Under the pieces are notes generated by a model, which was not told where the DNA came from, searched no databases, and worked only from the letters and a program-made list of their open reading frames with translations. Shown here in pieces: positions 26,921 to 33,879 of a stretch of DNA of 33,879 nt. Both the position numbers and the translations under genes were made by a program. The first letter of the stretch is position 1, and each line of letters opens with the position of its first letter. Source of the DNA: an uncultured Spongiibacteraceae bacterium (GTDB lineage Bacteria > Pseudomonadota > Gammaproteobacteria > Pseudomonadales > CAMLJR01); contig CAMLJR010000007.1 in NCBI GenBank assembly GCA_946480345.1, positions 1 to 33,879 of the forward strand, read 5' to 3'.

Positions 26921-28580
26921 TCATCTCGTCCAGTTGTTCCTGCAGGCTTTCGACGTGTTCCCACAGCAGTTGGAAGCGTTCGTAGAGCGGGTGATCGTCG
27001 GTCAGCATATCGACCGAATGAATGATTTGTTCGCAGCGCTGGAGTTGGGCGGCGTCGGGTCCATTTGTGTTCATGTGTCGGATCGACGCCAGCACCAGGT
27101 TGAGCTTCACCGCGAGGTTGTTCGGATAATGACGCAATGCTTCGTTGAATAGCGCCACCGCTTCCGGATAGCTCTGATTGCCGAGCAATTCTTTACCCCG
27201 GCGGTTGAGCTCGATGGCTTTGTCTTTGCCTTTGCGCGATAACGGCTCCTCGGAGAGCTGATCGATCGCTTCGCCAATCGCTTCATCATCAGGATGTTTG
27301 TCCGCCAGCTCACGCAGAATTTTTTGCGCGCCCTCGCTGTCGCCCATCGCACGATAACAACGTGCGAGATCGAGCATTACCTGAGCTGACTGCGCTGGTT
27401 CTTCCTCTCCTTCCTTCGGCGCCATTTTCGCAGCCACCGATTCGAGGCGTTTGCGCGATTCGTCGGTTTGTCCGGCATCGGCGTAAGCGGCAGCGTTGAT
27501 GATGTCGGATTGCAGGCGCACCTGCGGATCGTCGCGATAACGTCGGCGAGCGCGATCAAGCACTTCCTCGACATCATTTATACGTTTGCGATCTTGCTGT
27601 TCTGCGTTTTTGAGCTGCGAGGAAATACAGCGCGCGAGCTTGAAATAATTTTCCGGCGATTCGTAACAGGAGTTCGAGCCGAGGCGCACCACCTTGCGGT
27701 AGGCTTTTTCGGCGCGATCCCAATCACCGTTGTTTTGACTGATCTCCGCAAGTAACTGTTGGCGCAATATCGCATTCGGCGACACCTCGCTCGCGTGTTC
27801 GAGCAATTGCTGCGCCGCCGCGATATCGCCGCGCTGAGTTTTGATTTCCGCGAGCGCGTCGTAGACCTCAAGACATAGGCAGTTTTGCTGAATCAATTGC
27901 TGAAAAACCTGCTCGGCGGCGTCGAGTTCGCCCATTTCCATCAGGCATTGCCCGAGCCCGATCTGGGCCCAGTCGACCGGGCGGTCATCGAGCACTTCCT
28001 CATAAATGTCGCGTGCCTGCGGATATAAATGCTTTTCGAGAAAGCAGCGAGCCTTGATGCGGTAACAGCGTTGTTCGTAACGGCTGCGATTGGCGATTTG
28101 CTCGTCGCATAGTGCGATGGCCAGATCGTAATCCTGCTCATCCATCGCGCGGTTGATTTCGTGCAGCTCTTCCTTCTCGAGTACCAGACGATCGAGCCGT
28201 TTTTGCAGCACGGTCTGCGTAAACGGTTTCGTCAGGTAATCGTCGGGCTGATATTCGAGCGCTCCGAACACCATGCCCTTGGTCGTTTCGGCGGTAATCA
28301 TCATGTACGCCGTGGTGCGTTTCAGCAGCCGGCGGTAACGCAACTCCTCGAGAATCTGCTGGCCGTTTTTGCCGTCGCCGAGGTTGTAGTCGCAGAGGAT
28401 GATGTCGAAATGTTTGTTTTCGCAGTGAGCGATGGCGTCAGTGCCATTCGTCGCGGTTTCGACATCGGCTATACCGAAGTTCACCAGCATTCTGCGGATC
28501 GACCCGCGCATATCCGGAAAATCGTCGATAACCAATGCGGTTTTGCGTTGATAAATTTTTATTACATCGATTTTTTGCAT
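26904..28580 (-). CDS. Response regulator with C-terminal TPR array
   Basis: This 558-residue protein begins with a receiver domain (about 12-130): acidic pair DD at 19-20, phosphoacceptor Asp64 (ILCDYNLGDG), Thr96 region (MITAET) and Lys118 (LTKPF). It has no DNA-binding output; the rest (about 145-530) is helical with TPR-like repeats such as YEEVLDDRPVDWAQIGLG and AEKAYRKVVRLG. Such a protein should signal through protein contacts. It overlaps the histidine kinase gene that follows, and the pair is divergent from amtB across 354 bp. I know of receiver-TPR proteins in pseudomonads but cannot assign a process. Confidence 0.87.
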   Translation of the reverse strand: MQKIDVIKIYQRKTALVIDDFPDMRGSIRRMLVNFGIADVETATNGTDAIAHCENKHFDIILCDYNLGDGKNGQQILEELRYRRLLKRTTAYMMITAETTKGMVFGALEYQPDDYLTKPFTQTVLQKRLDRLVLEKEELHEINRAMDEQDYDLAIALCDEQIANRSRYEQRCYRIKARCFLEKHLYPQARDIYEEVLDDRPVDWAQIGLGQCLMEMGELDAAEQVFQQLIQQNCLCLEVYDALAEIKTQRGDIAAAQQLLEHASEVSPNAILRQQLLAEISQNNGDWDRAEKAYRKVVRLGSNSCYESPENYFKLARCISSQLKNAEQQDRKRINDVEEVLDRARRRYRDDPQVRLQSDIINAAAYADAGQTDESRKRLESVAAKMAPKEGEEEPAQSAQVMLDLARCYRAMGDSEGAQKILRELADKHPDDEAIGEAIDQLSEEPLSRKGKDKAIELNRRGKELLGNQSYPEAVALFNEALRHYPNNLAVKLNLVLASIRHMNTNGPDAAQLQRCEQIIHSVDMLTDDHPLYERFQLLWEHVESLQEQLDEMNADAE

Positions 28581-28750
28581 TCAGGTGCCGCTTCGCCCAG
28601 TTTTTTTGTTTCCTTAGCATAGAAGAGATTGCTGCCGACGCACGCCGTACGCGGCAGTTGGCATCGTCTATGTGCAAGGACGCTGTGCACTCATTAAAAG
28701 CAAAAGAGCTTATGAGGTACGAAATTTGCTCATTTGCCGCGATGCTGATG

Positions 28751-28766
28751 TGGCACCTTATTTTGT
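28751..28766 (+). promoter_or_regulatory. Partial sigma54-like -24/-12 element upstream of amtB
   Basis: TGGCAC at 28751 matches the -24 consensus exactly, but the -12 part reads TTTGT rather than TTGC, so the conserved GC is missing. Nitrogen-regulated sigma54 promoters before amtB are well known, which is why it is listed. No clear NtrC sites were seen. Treat as a weak candidate. Confidence 0.22.
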
Positions 28767-28795
28767 GGGGGCGCCTAATTTGCTGAGTTTCTCAA

Positions 28796-28894
28796 ATGCC
28801 ATTGAAAAATATAAGATTTTTTGGCCTATCCATTTTCGTTGTTTTTTTAATCGCAGCGCTCGGGGTGTTCGCGCTGCACCGAAATAATGCCTGA
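28796..28894 (+). CDS. Possible 32-residue single-pass membrane peptide
   Basis: The frame ATG 28796 to TGA 28892-28894 encodes MPLKNIRFFGLS followed by an unbroken hydrophobic run (to about residue 27) and a polar HRNNA tail. The positive N-terminus, single helix and short tail are what small membrane proteins look like. Against it: the ribosome binding site is weak (TGAG), and AT-rich intergenic DNA can give hydrophobic frames by chance. It ends 40 bp before amtB, so it could be a leader peptide or a cotranscribed partner. No family is recognised. Confidence 0.35.
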   Translation: MPLKNIRFFGLSIFVVFLIAALGVFALHRNNA

Positions 28895-28934
28895 AAGATC
28901 ATTTATGGTGCGCGTCGCCGCTAAGGGAGTCCAA

Positions 28935-30239
28935 ATGCTGCAAAATCGAATCAAACAAGGGCTAGTGTTGCTGGCCTGCGGAATGGCCGGCTTGGCTCAG
29001 GCAGAGCCTGTTGCCGTCGAAGGCGCGAACACAGCCTGGGTGCTGACATCGACCGCGCTCGTTCTGTTTATGACGCTTCCCGGCCTGGCATTGTTTTATG
29101 CAGGGCTTGTGCGCAGCAAGAACGTACTGAGCGTAATGATGCAATGCTTTGCCATCGCATGTTTGGCGTCGATGCTGTGGTTTGTGCTGGGGTACAGTCT
29201 GGCGTTTACCGAGGGCAATGCCTTCATCGGCGATCTAAGCAAAGGTTTGCTGGCGGGTGTAACAGTAAACAGCACCACCGGTACTCTCCCCGAGACGGTG
29301 TTCCTGATGTTCCAGATGACGTTCGCGATTATTACGCCGGCACTGGTGATCGGCGGTTTTGCCGAGCGCATCAAGTTTTCTGCCGTATTGTGGTTCTCCG
29401 CACTTTGGCTGATTGCGGTGTATTTCCCGATTACCCATTGGGTGTGGGGCGGCGGCTGGCTGGCTAAGATGGGTCTGCTCGATTTCGCCGGCGGCACCGT
29501 GGTGCATATCACTGCCGGTGTCGCGGCATTGGTCGGCGCGTTAGTGTTGGGTCCACGTCGCGGCTTTGGCGACACGGCAATGCCACCGCATAACATGACG
29601 ATGACAGTGACCGGCGCCGGCATGCTCTGGGTCGGCTGGTATGGATTTAATGCCGGAAGTGCGCTCGCCGCCGATGGCAACGCTGGCATGGCGATGTTGG
29701 TGACCCATCTGTCGGCAGCGGCAGGGGCATTCACGTGGCTATGCATTGAATGGGTGAAATTCGGCAAGCCCAGCATGTTGGGTGCGGTCACCGGTTTAAT
29801 TGCCGGCCTCGGTACGATCACACCGGCATCCGGGTACGTCGGCCCAGCAGGAGCGCTCGTTATCGGCATCAGCGCCGGAGCGATCTGCTTCTTTGCAACC
29901 CTCGGCATCAAGCGCGTTTTGAAGATCGACGATTCGCTCGATGTGTTTCCGGTGCACGGGGTTGGCGGCATTCTCGGAACATTTCTGGCGGGGATTTTCG
30001 CGTCGCCGAATCTCGGAATTTTTAGCGGGCGCGGATTTGCCGCCGGGATCGAATCGATGGGTTCTCAGGTGTTGGTGCAGTTGGCCGGCATCAGCGCCAC
30101 GCTCGTGTATACGCTGATCGCGAGCTTCATCATTTATAAACTGATCGATGTCACCATCGGCTTACGGGTTACATCCGATGAGGAAACCGAAGGGCTCGAT
30201 ATCGTTCTGCACAACGAAAGCGGCTACGATTTACGCTGA
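28935..30239 (+). CDS. amtB: Ammonium channel AmtB
   Basis: This 434-residue precursor has a signal peptide (cleavage expected after AQA, about residue 23) and eleven predicted membrane helices. Amt signatures are clear: FMTLPGLALFYAGLVRSKN, the pore twin histidines His191 (VVHITAG) and His341 (FPVHGVGG), and the C-terminal cytoplasmic tail (LRVTSDEETEGLDI) that contacts the PII protein GlnK. It conducts ammonium across the inner membrane. The ATG at 28935 was chosen because AAGGGAG lies six bases upstream and the signal peptide begins there; the frame is open back to 28887. There is no glnK next to it. The glutaredoxin-like gene follows by 19 bp. Confidence 0.96.
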   Translation: MLQNRIKQGLVLLACGMAGLAQAEPVAVEGANTAWVLTSTALVLFMTLPGLALFYAGLVRSKNVLSVMMQCFAIACLASMLWFVLGYSLAFTEGNAFIGDLSKGLLAGVTVNSTTGTLPETVFLMFQMTFAIITPALVIGGFAERIKFSAVLWFSALWLIAVYFPITHWVWGGGWLAKMGLLDFAGGTVVHITAGVAALVGALVLGPRRGFGDTAMPPHNMTMTVTGAGMLWVGWYGFNAGSALAADGNAGMAMLVTHLSAAAGAFTWLCIEWVKFGKPSMLGAVTGLIAGLGTITPASGYVGPAGALVIGISAGAICFFATLGIKRVLKIDDSLDVFPVHGVGGILGTFLAGIFASPNLGIFSGRGFAAGIESMGSQVLVQLAGISATLVYTLIASFIIYKLIDVTIGLRVTSDEETEGLDIVLHNESGYDLR

Positions 30240-30258
30240 TCCATTCAGCGGTTAAACC

Positions 30259-30504
30259 ATGCAGCATTTCGTGTTGTACGGCACCCTCGGCTGCCACTTG
30301 TGTGAGCAGGCCGAGGCGCTGCTGGCGCCATTGCTCGATGACCAAAAGCATTGCATCGAATGCGTCGACATCAGTGAGGACGACGAGCTGATGTCGCGTT
30401 ACGCATTGACGATTCCGGTGCTGAGGCGCATGAGCGACAGAGCGGAGTTGATGTGGCCCTTCGAGGCCGCGCGGGCAGGGGCGTTTCTAAACTCGATCAG
30501 TTGA
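30259..30504 (+). CDS. Glutaredoxin-like (DUF836-type) protein
   Basis: This 81-residue protein has a thioredoxin-like fold start (FVLYGTLGCHLCEQAEALL) with a CxxC pair in CHLC (residues 12 and 15) and the TIPVLRR cis-proline loop. It matches the small glutaredoxin-like family PF05768 (DUF836). A redox role is plausible but the substrate is unknown. It may be cotranscribed with amtB. Its 3' end overlaps the 3' end of the convergent EAL-HDOD gene by 8 bp. Confidence 0.8.
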   Translation: MQHFVLYGTLGCHLCEQAEALLAPLLDDQKHCIECVDISEDDELMSRYALTIPVLRRMSDRAELMWPFEAARAGAFLNSIS

Positions 30505-31717
30505 GCAGTTGCAGGTTTTCGTCGGCCCAATTCAGGCTGTCGAGATATGCTTGTTGAACTCCCTGCGCATCCAATCCCAACGTCTGCAACTGCTGCCAAT
30601 CGATGGCATCGAATTCGGCGCGCTCGTAGGCCAGTGCGACCTTCAGCAATAACCCATTACTGCCTTGCTGCTCAACGAGCGCCTCACGCATATCGCGCGG
30701 AACAGCGATGCTATCCAATATTTCGGCGAGCTCTATGCCGAGAAAGGCATCGAGCGTCGAGAGCAAACCAATCGTGAATTGACTGTCGCCTTGCAGACCG
30801 CTCGCCGCCGCGCGTTCGGCCAGCAACTGACCAAACCGGGCGCGCACCAGCGTGGTGGTGAAGAGCGCCGCGGGTTTGTTTTCAAGCTTGCCGAGCGACA
30901 GCAAGTGAACCCAGCTGCGAATCTTATCGATGCCGAGAAATGTCAGTGCCTGACGGATGGAGGTGATTTCGCGGCGTTGCTGAAAGAGTGCGGAGTTCAC
31001 CAGCCGCAGCATTTTTAATGTCAGCACCGAATCGGTTTGAATGACTTGCTCGATTTCCTGGAATTCCACATCGGGGCGGCGCAGCGTGGAAATCAGCTGC
31101 AACACGGTGCGTTGGTCGCTTTTCAGCACCCGTCCTTTGACCACCTGCGGGCGTGCCAGGAAATAGCCTTGAAACAACTTGAAGCCAAGCTGTTTGCAGA
31201 CCTCGAACATTTCCTGGGTTTCGACTTTCTCCGCCAGCAGCACGACATCGTATGGACGCAAACGCTCCAGCAGCGCGCGCACGTCATCCAGCGAATTCTC
31301 CAACACGTCGACCTTGACCAGGTCGGCGAGCGCGATCAGCTCATCGTGACCTTCGCAATACACGTAATCGTCGAGCGCGATCGTGTAACCACTCGCTTTA
31401 AGGCTGCGCAGCGCGGCGATGGTCGCATCATCGATCGTGATATTTTCGAGCACCTCCACCACCAATTGACTCGGATCGATCGGCGGTGGATTGTCGAGCA
31501 GATTACGGGTGAAGTTCACGAAAGCCGGTTTGCCTTCGAGAATTTCCTCGACGGGCAAGGCAGTAAATGCGTTTATTAATACCGTCGAGGTAGCGTGGTC
31601 GCCGTCGATAAAGTTGGCGCCATCGTCCTGGTGCGCGCGAAACAGCAGCTCGTAGGCATGCACACGCAAACGCGTGTCGTAGATTGCTTGCCGTGCGAGA
31701 AGAGTACTGCTGGTCAT
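30497..31717 (-). CDS. EAL-HDOD (YuxH/CdgJ-type) signalling protein with degenerate EAL domain
   Basis: This 406-residue protein has an N-terminal EAL-like domain (about 1-200) and a C-terminal HDOD domain (about 200-400; PDVEFQEIEQVIQTDSVLTLKMLRLVNSA, positions about 213-241). The EAL site is altered: YELLFR replaces YEAL, the DDFG-type loop reads LDDYVYC, and AEKVET replaces AEGVET, so phosphodiesterase activity is unlikely. Family members regulate motility and biofilm through protein contacts. The ATG at 31717 was taken over the GTG directly before it. It is divergent from ycbX; the 212-bp gap between them is AT-rich with no clear element. Confidence 0.88.
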   Translation of the reverse strand: MTSSTLLARQAIYDTRLRVHAYELLFRAHQDDGANFIDGDHATSTVLINAFTALPVEEILEGKPAFVNFTRNLLDNPPPIDPSQLVVEVLENITIDDATIAALRSLKASGYTIALDDYVYCEGHDELIALADLVKVDVLENSLDDVRALLERLRPYDVVLLAEKVETQEMFEVCKQLGFKLFQGYFLARPQVVKGRVLKSDQRTVLQLISTLRRPDVEFQEIEQVIQTDSVLTLKMLRLVNSALFQQRREITSIRQALTFLGIDKIRSWVHLLSLGKLENKPAALFTTTLVRARFGQLLAERAAASGLQGDSQFTIGLLSTLDAFLGIELAEILDSIAVPRDMREALVEQQGSNGLLLKVALAYERAEFDAIDWQQLQTLGLDAQGVQQAYLDSLNWADENLQLLN

Positions 31718-31929
31718 CACTGCGCTTATTTTTAAAATGTGAATAAAACCTTAGTGGATTTATTATCCGCTGCAAGGAAATTCGAGTAAGTTTCGAAAAT
31801 ATCACGCCGGTCGCCGAGTTATTGACCAGCTGCATGTGGCGCTATTGTGAGTTCGACGTTCAGTTTGCGACAACCGTTATTTGATATTCCAAATATTCGA
31901 TTTTTTTAAAAAAAGAAGGTGTTTTTGTT

Positions 31930-32724
31930 ATGTCGCTGAAAGTGACCCAGCTCGCTATTTACCCGGTGAAATCATTGGGCATGATCTCGTTACCCACTGT
32001 GGTGATCGATGAATTCGGTCCGGCAGCGGATCGGAGATTCATGGTTGCCGATAGCAGTGGAAAATTCCTGACACAGCGCGAATATCCGAAAATGTGCCTG
32101 GTAAACGTTATTGCGAGTGAGCATGGATTCGAATTATCGGCGCCATCGATGCCGCCGCTGGAAATCGAGCCTAACTCTGGGCATACGGCTGCGTGCGTCA
32201 ATTTATGGGGCGATAGTGTCGAAACGCGCGATATGGGCGATCAGGTGGCGAATTGGTTTTCGCGTTATCTCGGTATCGACGCGCGTTTGCACTACATGCC
32301 GGACGACAGTATCAGGCAGGTGGACATGAATTATGGAAAGAGCGGCGATCGCGTGTCTTTTACCGACGGATTTCCGATCTTACTGATTACGGAAGCATCG
32401 TTGCGCGAATTTAACAGCGCCTTGGCCGAGCCGGTTGGCGCCGACCGATTTCGCCCGAATATTGTGATCGACGGCGATGTGCCGTACGCGGAGGACACTT
32501 GGAAGCGGCTACGTATTGGCGCGCTCGAATTCGATGTCGTGAAACCGTGTTCGCGCTGTGTGATTCCGTCGATCGATCCGCGCACTGCACGGAAGCAGCC
32601 GGACGTTGTGCAAGCGCTGGCGAAAACGCGTCGTCGCGGCAACGCAGTTTATTTCGGCCAGAATCTGATTCATCGCAGTATCGGCGCCATTCATGTCGGC
32701 GATACGGTTGTTGTCGTGGAATGA
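31930..32724 (+). CDS. MOSC-domain protein, YcbX-like
   Basis: This 264-residue protein has the MOSC N-terminal beta-barrel (LAIYPVKSLGMISLPTVVI, about residues 8-26; FGPAADRRFMVAD) and the MOSC domain with the conserved cysteine segment VKPCSRCVIPSIDP (about residues 205-218). In YcbX/mARC proteins this cysteine ligates the molybdenum cofactor, and the enzyme reduces N-hydroxylated compounds. It lacks the C-terminal [2Fe-2S] ferredoxin domain of E. coli YcbX, so electrons would have to come from a separate partner. AAGAAGG lies about nine bases before the ATG. The moaCDE genes are 6.5 kb away. Confidence 0.85.
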   Translation: MSLKVTQLAIYPVKSLGMISLPTVVIDEFGPAADRRFMVADSSGKFLTQREYPKMCLVNVIASEHGFELSAPSMPPLEIEPNSGHTAACVNLWGDSVETRDMGDQVANWFSRYLGIDARLHYMPDDSIRQVDMNYGKSGDRVSFTDGFPILLITEASLREFNSALAEPVGADRFRPNIVIDGDVPYAEDTWKRLRIGALEFDVVKPCSRCVIPSIDPRTARKQPDVVQALAKTRRRGNAVYFGQNLIHRSIGAIHVGDTVVVVE

Positions 32725-32748
32725 TTCGACGGGTTTATTCGAATCATT
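32720..32748. terminator. Possible terminator hairpin between ycbX-like and lytic transglycosylase genes
   Basis: A perfect 10-bp inverted repeat (AATGATTCGA at 32720-32729 and TCGAATCATT at 32739-32748) with a 9-nt loop begins on the stop codon of the MOSC gene. It is AT-rich and lacks a clean T-run, so termination strength is uncertain. Its position between convergent genes supports the call. Confidence 0.45.
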
Positions 32749-32773
32749 CCATTTCTTGATTGAGTCGCAACAC

Positions 32774-33877
32774 TCAGTGCGCGTTTTTGGAATTCTCGGC
32801 CAGCGCGGCACTGTTGTTGCCGATTTGTTTTTCCGATTCTTTTAACAGCGGCGTCGGTTGTCCCAAGCGTTGGCCATAAATAACCGCGAACGCCAGAACG
32901 TTTTGAACATATTCGCGTGTTTCCCGATACGGCAGCACTTCGATCCATACATCCGCTGGCAGCGCCTCGGTTTGGTTGTTTACCCATTTGCTGATTCGCG
33001 ACGGCCCCGCGTTATAAGCCGCCGTTGCGAGCACCCGATTACCCGAATAGCGATCGAACAAGCCGCGTAAATAGACGCTACCGAGCCGGATATTCGTATC
33101 CGGTTGTACGAGATCATTGGTGCTGATCGTTATGCGTTCGCCGCGCGCGACTTGGCGCGCCGTATCCGGCATTAATTGCATCAATCCCATGGCACCCACC
33201 GAAGAACGTGCATCGGCGATGAATGCGCTTTCCTGTCGCGTTATCGCAAATAACCATTGCAATGGCAGTGCGGTTTTTTTCGCGGCCAGTTGCATGTCGT
33301 CGCGATAACCGATCGGAAAGCGCAGCCGCAAATCGTTGGCAATGCCGCCCTGATTTGCACTGCGAATACTTTGATCATGCCAGTCCCATTGCGCAGCGAG
33401 TAATGCTGCGCTTTGTTTTTCCGCCGCGCTCAGCGTGCGCATCGCGTACATCCACTCGCGACGTGCGTTGGCTTTTTCGCTCAGCAAATAAAATTCGCGA
33501 GCGCGGGCAATGGCTGGATATTGCAGCAGTGTATCGGGTGCGATGGATGCGGTAGTGCGCTGATCGTTCAACTGATACGGCGTTTTCAATAAATCGGCGG
33601 CGAGAAAACCGTAATAACTGCGTTCGCGAGCGAGTAATGAAAATAATTCCTGCGCCTGCTTTTGTTTTTCGGAATTATCTTGCTGTGCCGCCAGCGCACG
33701 AGCCCGCCAATATTGCCAACGCGAGGTGTGCGCAAGCTCGCTCGGCAATTGCGCCACCCAGCTTTCGATTTGCGACCAGTTGCCATCGCGCAGCGCGAGG
33801 CGTGCACGCCATTCCGCTAAATAGACGTCCTCGCCGTTCGGATCGTATTGCATCAGCCACGGCAGCGCATCGAAGCC
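32774..33877 (-). CDS. slt: Soluble lytic murein transglycosylase (partial, N-terminus cut)
   Basis: The visible 367 residues are the C-terminal part of a Slt70-type enzyme; the frame is open to the right edge, so the N-terminus lies outside. The helical superhelical region (about the first 215 visible residues, e.g. WQYWRARALAAQQDN and YYGFLAADLL) is followed by the catalytic SLT domain with the active-site glutamate in TRQESAFIADA, then VGAMGLMQLMPDTAR and AYNAGPSRISKW. It cleaves peptidoglycan glycan strands in the periplasm with formation of 1,6-anhydromuramic ends. It converges on the MOSC gene with 49 bp between stops. Confidence 0.92.
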   Translation of the reverse strand, partial: GFDALPWLMQYDPNGEDVYLAEWRARLALRDGNWSQIESWVAQLPSELAHTSRWQYWRARALAAQQDNSEKQKQAQELFSLLARERSYYGFLAADLLKTPYQLNDQRTTASIAPDTLLQYPAIARAREFYLLSEKANARREWMYAMRTLSAAEKQSAALLAAQWDWHDQSIRSANQGGIANDLRLRFPIGYRDDMQLAAKKTALPLQWLFAITRQESAFIADARSSVGAMGLMQLMPDTARQVARGERITISTNDLVQPDTNIRLGSVYLRGLFDRYSGNRVLATAAYNAGPSRISKWVNNQTEALPADVWIEVLPYRETREYVQNVLAFAVIYGQRLGQPTPLLKESEKQIGNNSAALAENSKNAH

Positions 33878-33879
33878 GA

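Larger units (their letters stand above)
28581..28934. other. Intergenic region between the response regulator gene and amtB
   Basis: This 354-bp divergent region must hold both promoters. It contains a small hairpin (CTGCCG at 28632 with CGGCAG at 28652), a partial sigma54-like element (TGGCAC at 28751), an AT-rich stretch (28790-28850), a possible 32-codon gene (28796-28894), a 7-bp dyad GCAGCGC/GCGCTGC (28853-28859 and 28871-28877), and the amtB ribosome binding site AAGGGAG (28923-28929). No glnK gene is present here. Confidence 0.7.

Noticed and set aside
28672..28887. 71-codon plus-strand frame upstream of amtB
   Set aside because: No good start or ribosome binding site, and no motif; it overlaps the better 32-codon membrane peptide candidate in another frame.

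Overview
The window reads as ordinary chromosome of an aerobic, flagellated gammaproteobacterium. Evidence: a System I cytochrome c maturation operon (ccmABCDEFGHI), the gammaproteobacterial gene order smc-zipA-ligA, a FliK-like/FlhB-C-terminal-like gene pair, moaCDE, amtB and several c-di-GMP type proteins. No tRNA, rRNA, CRISPR array, prophage or transposase gene was seen. Gene density is high and many neighbours overlap by ATGA, GTGA or TGATG, so translation is probably coupled.

Layout. (1) 1-1941, minus strand: a FliK-like protein followed by an FlhB-tail-like protein that runs off the left edge. (2) 1999-9288, plus strand: the complete ccm operon. CcmAB export something needed for haem delivery, CcmC and CcmD load haem on CcmE, CcmG and CcmH keep the apocytochrome thiols reduced, and CcmF with CcmI ligates haem. 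A 91-bp nested palindrome sits between ccmE and ccmF. (3) 9444-16188: smc, zipA and ligA (chromosome organisation, division, replication). (4) 16426-21136: a three-gene operon joining a GltD-like FAD/NAD(P)/Fe-S oxidoreductase to both subunits of a 2-oxoacid (probably 2-oxoglutarate) oxidoreductase, closed by a strong bidirectional terminator. (5) 21215-24052: glyoxalase I (minus), a 74-residue membrane protein and an EAL-CBS-GGDEF protein. (6) 24144-25370: moaCDE for molybdopterin synthesis. (7) 25376-28580, minus strand: a SpoU/TrmH RNA methyltransferase, then a sensor-less histidine kinase that overlaps a receiver-TPR response regulator. (8) 28935-30504: amtB ammonium channel and a glutaredoxin-like protein, with a possible 32-residue membrane peptide just before amtB. 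(9) 30497-33877: a degenerate EAL-HDOD protein (minus), a YcbX-like MOSC protein (plus) and the C-terminal part of a soluble lytic transglycosylase (minus, cut by the right edge).

I do not see a clearly novel multi-gene system. The items most worth a second look are the nested palindrome inside the ccm operon, the ferredoxin-free 2-oxoacid oxidoreductase operon, the undescribed small membrane proteins next to the EAL-CBS-GGDEF gene and amtB, and the overlapping kinase / TPR-regulator pair. Starts were adjusted where family alignment or a ribosome binding site argued against the longest frame. All identifications rest on motif recognition by eye, with no database search.
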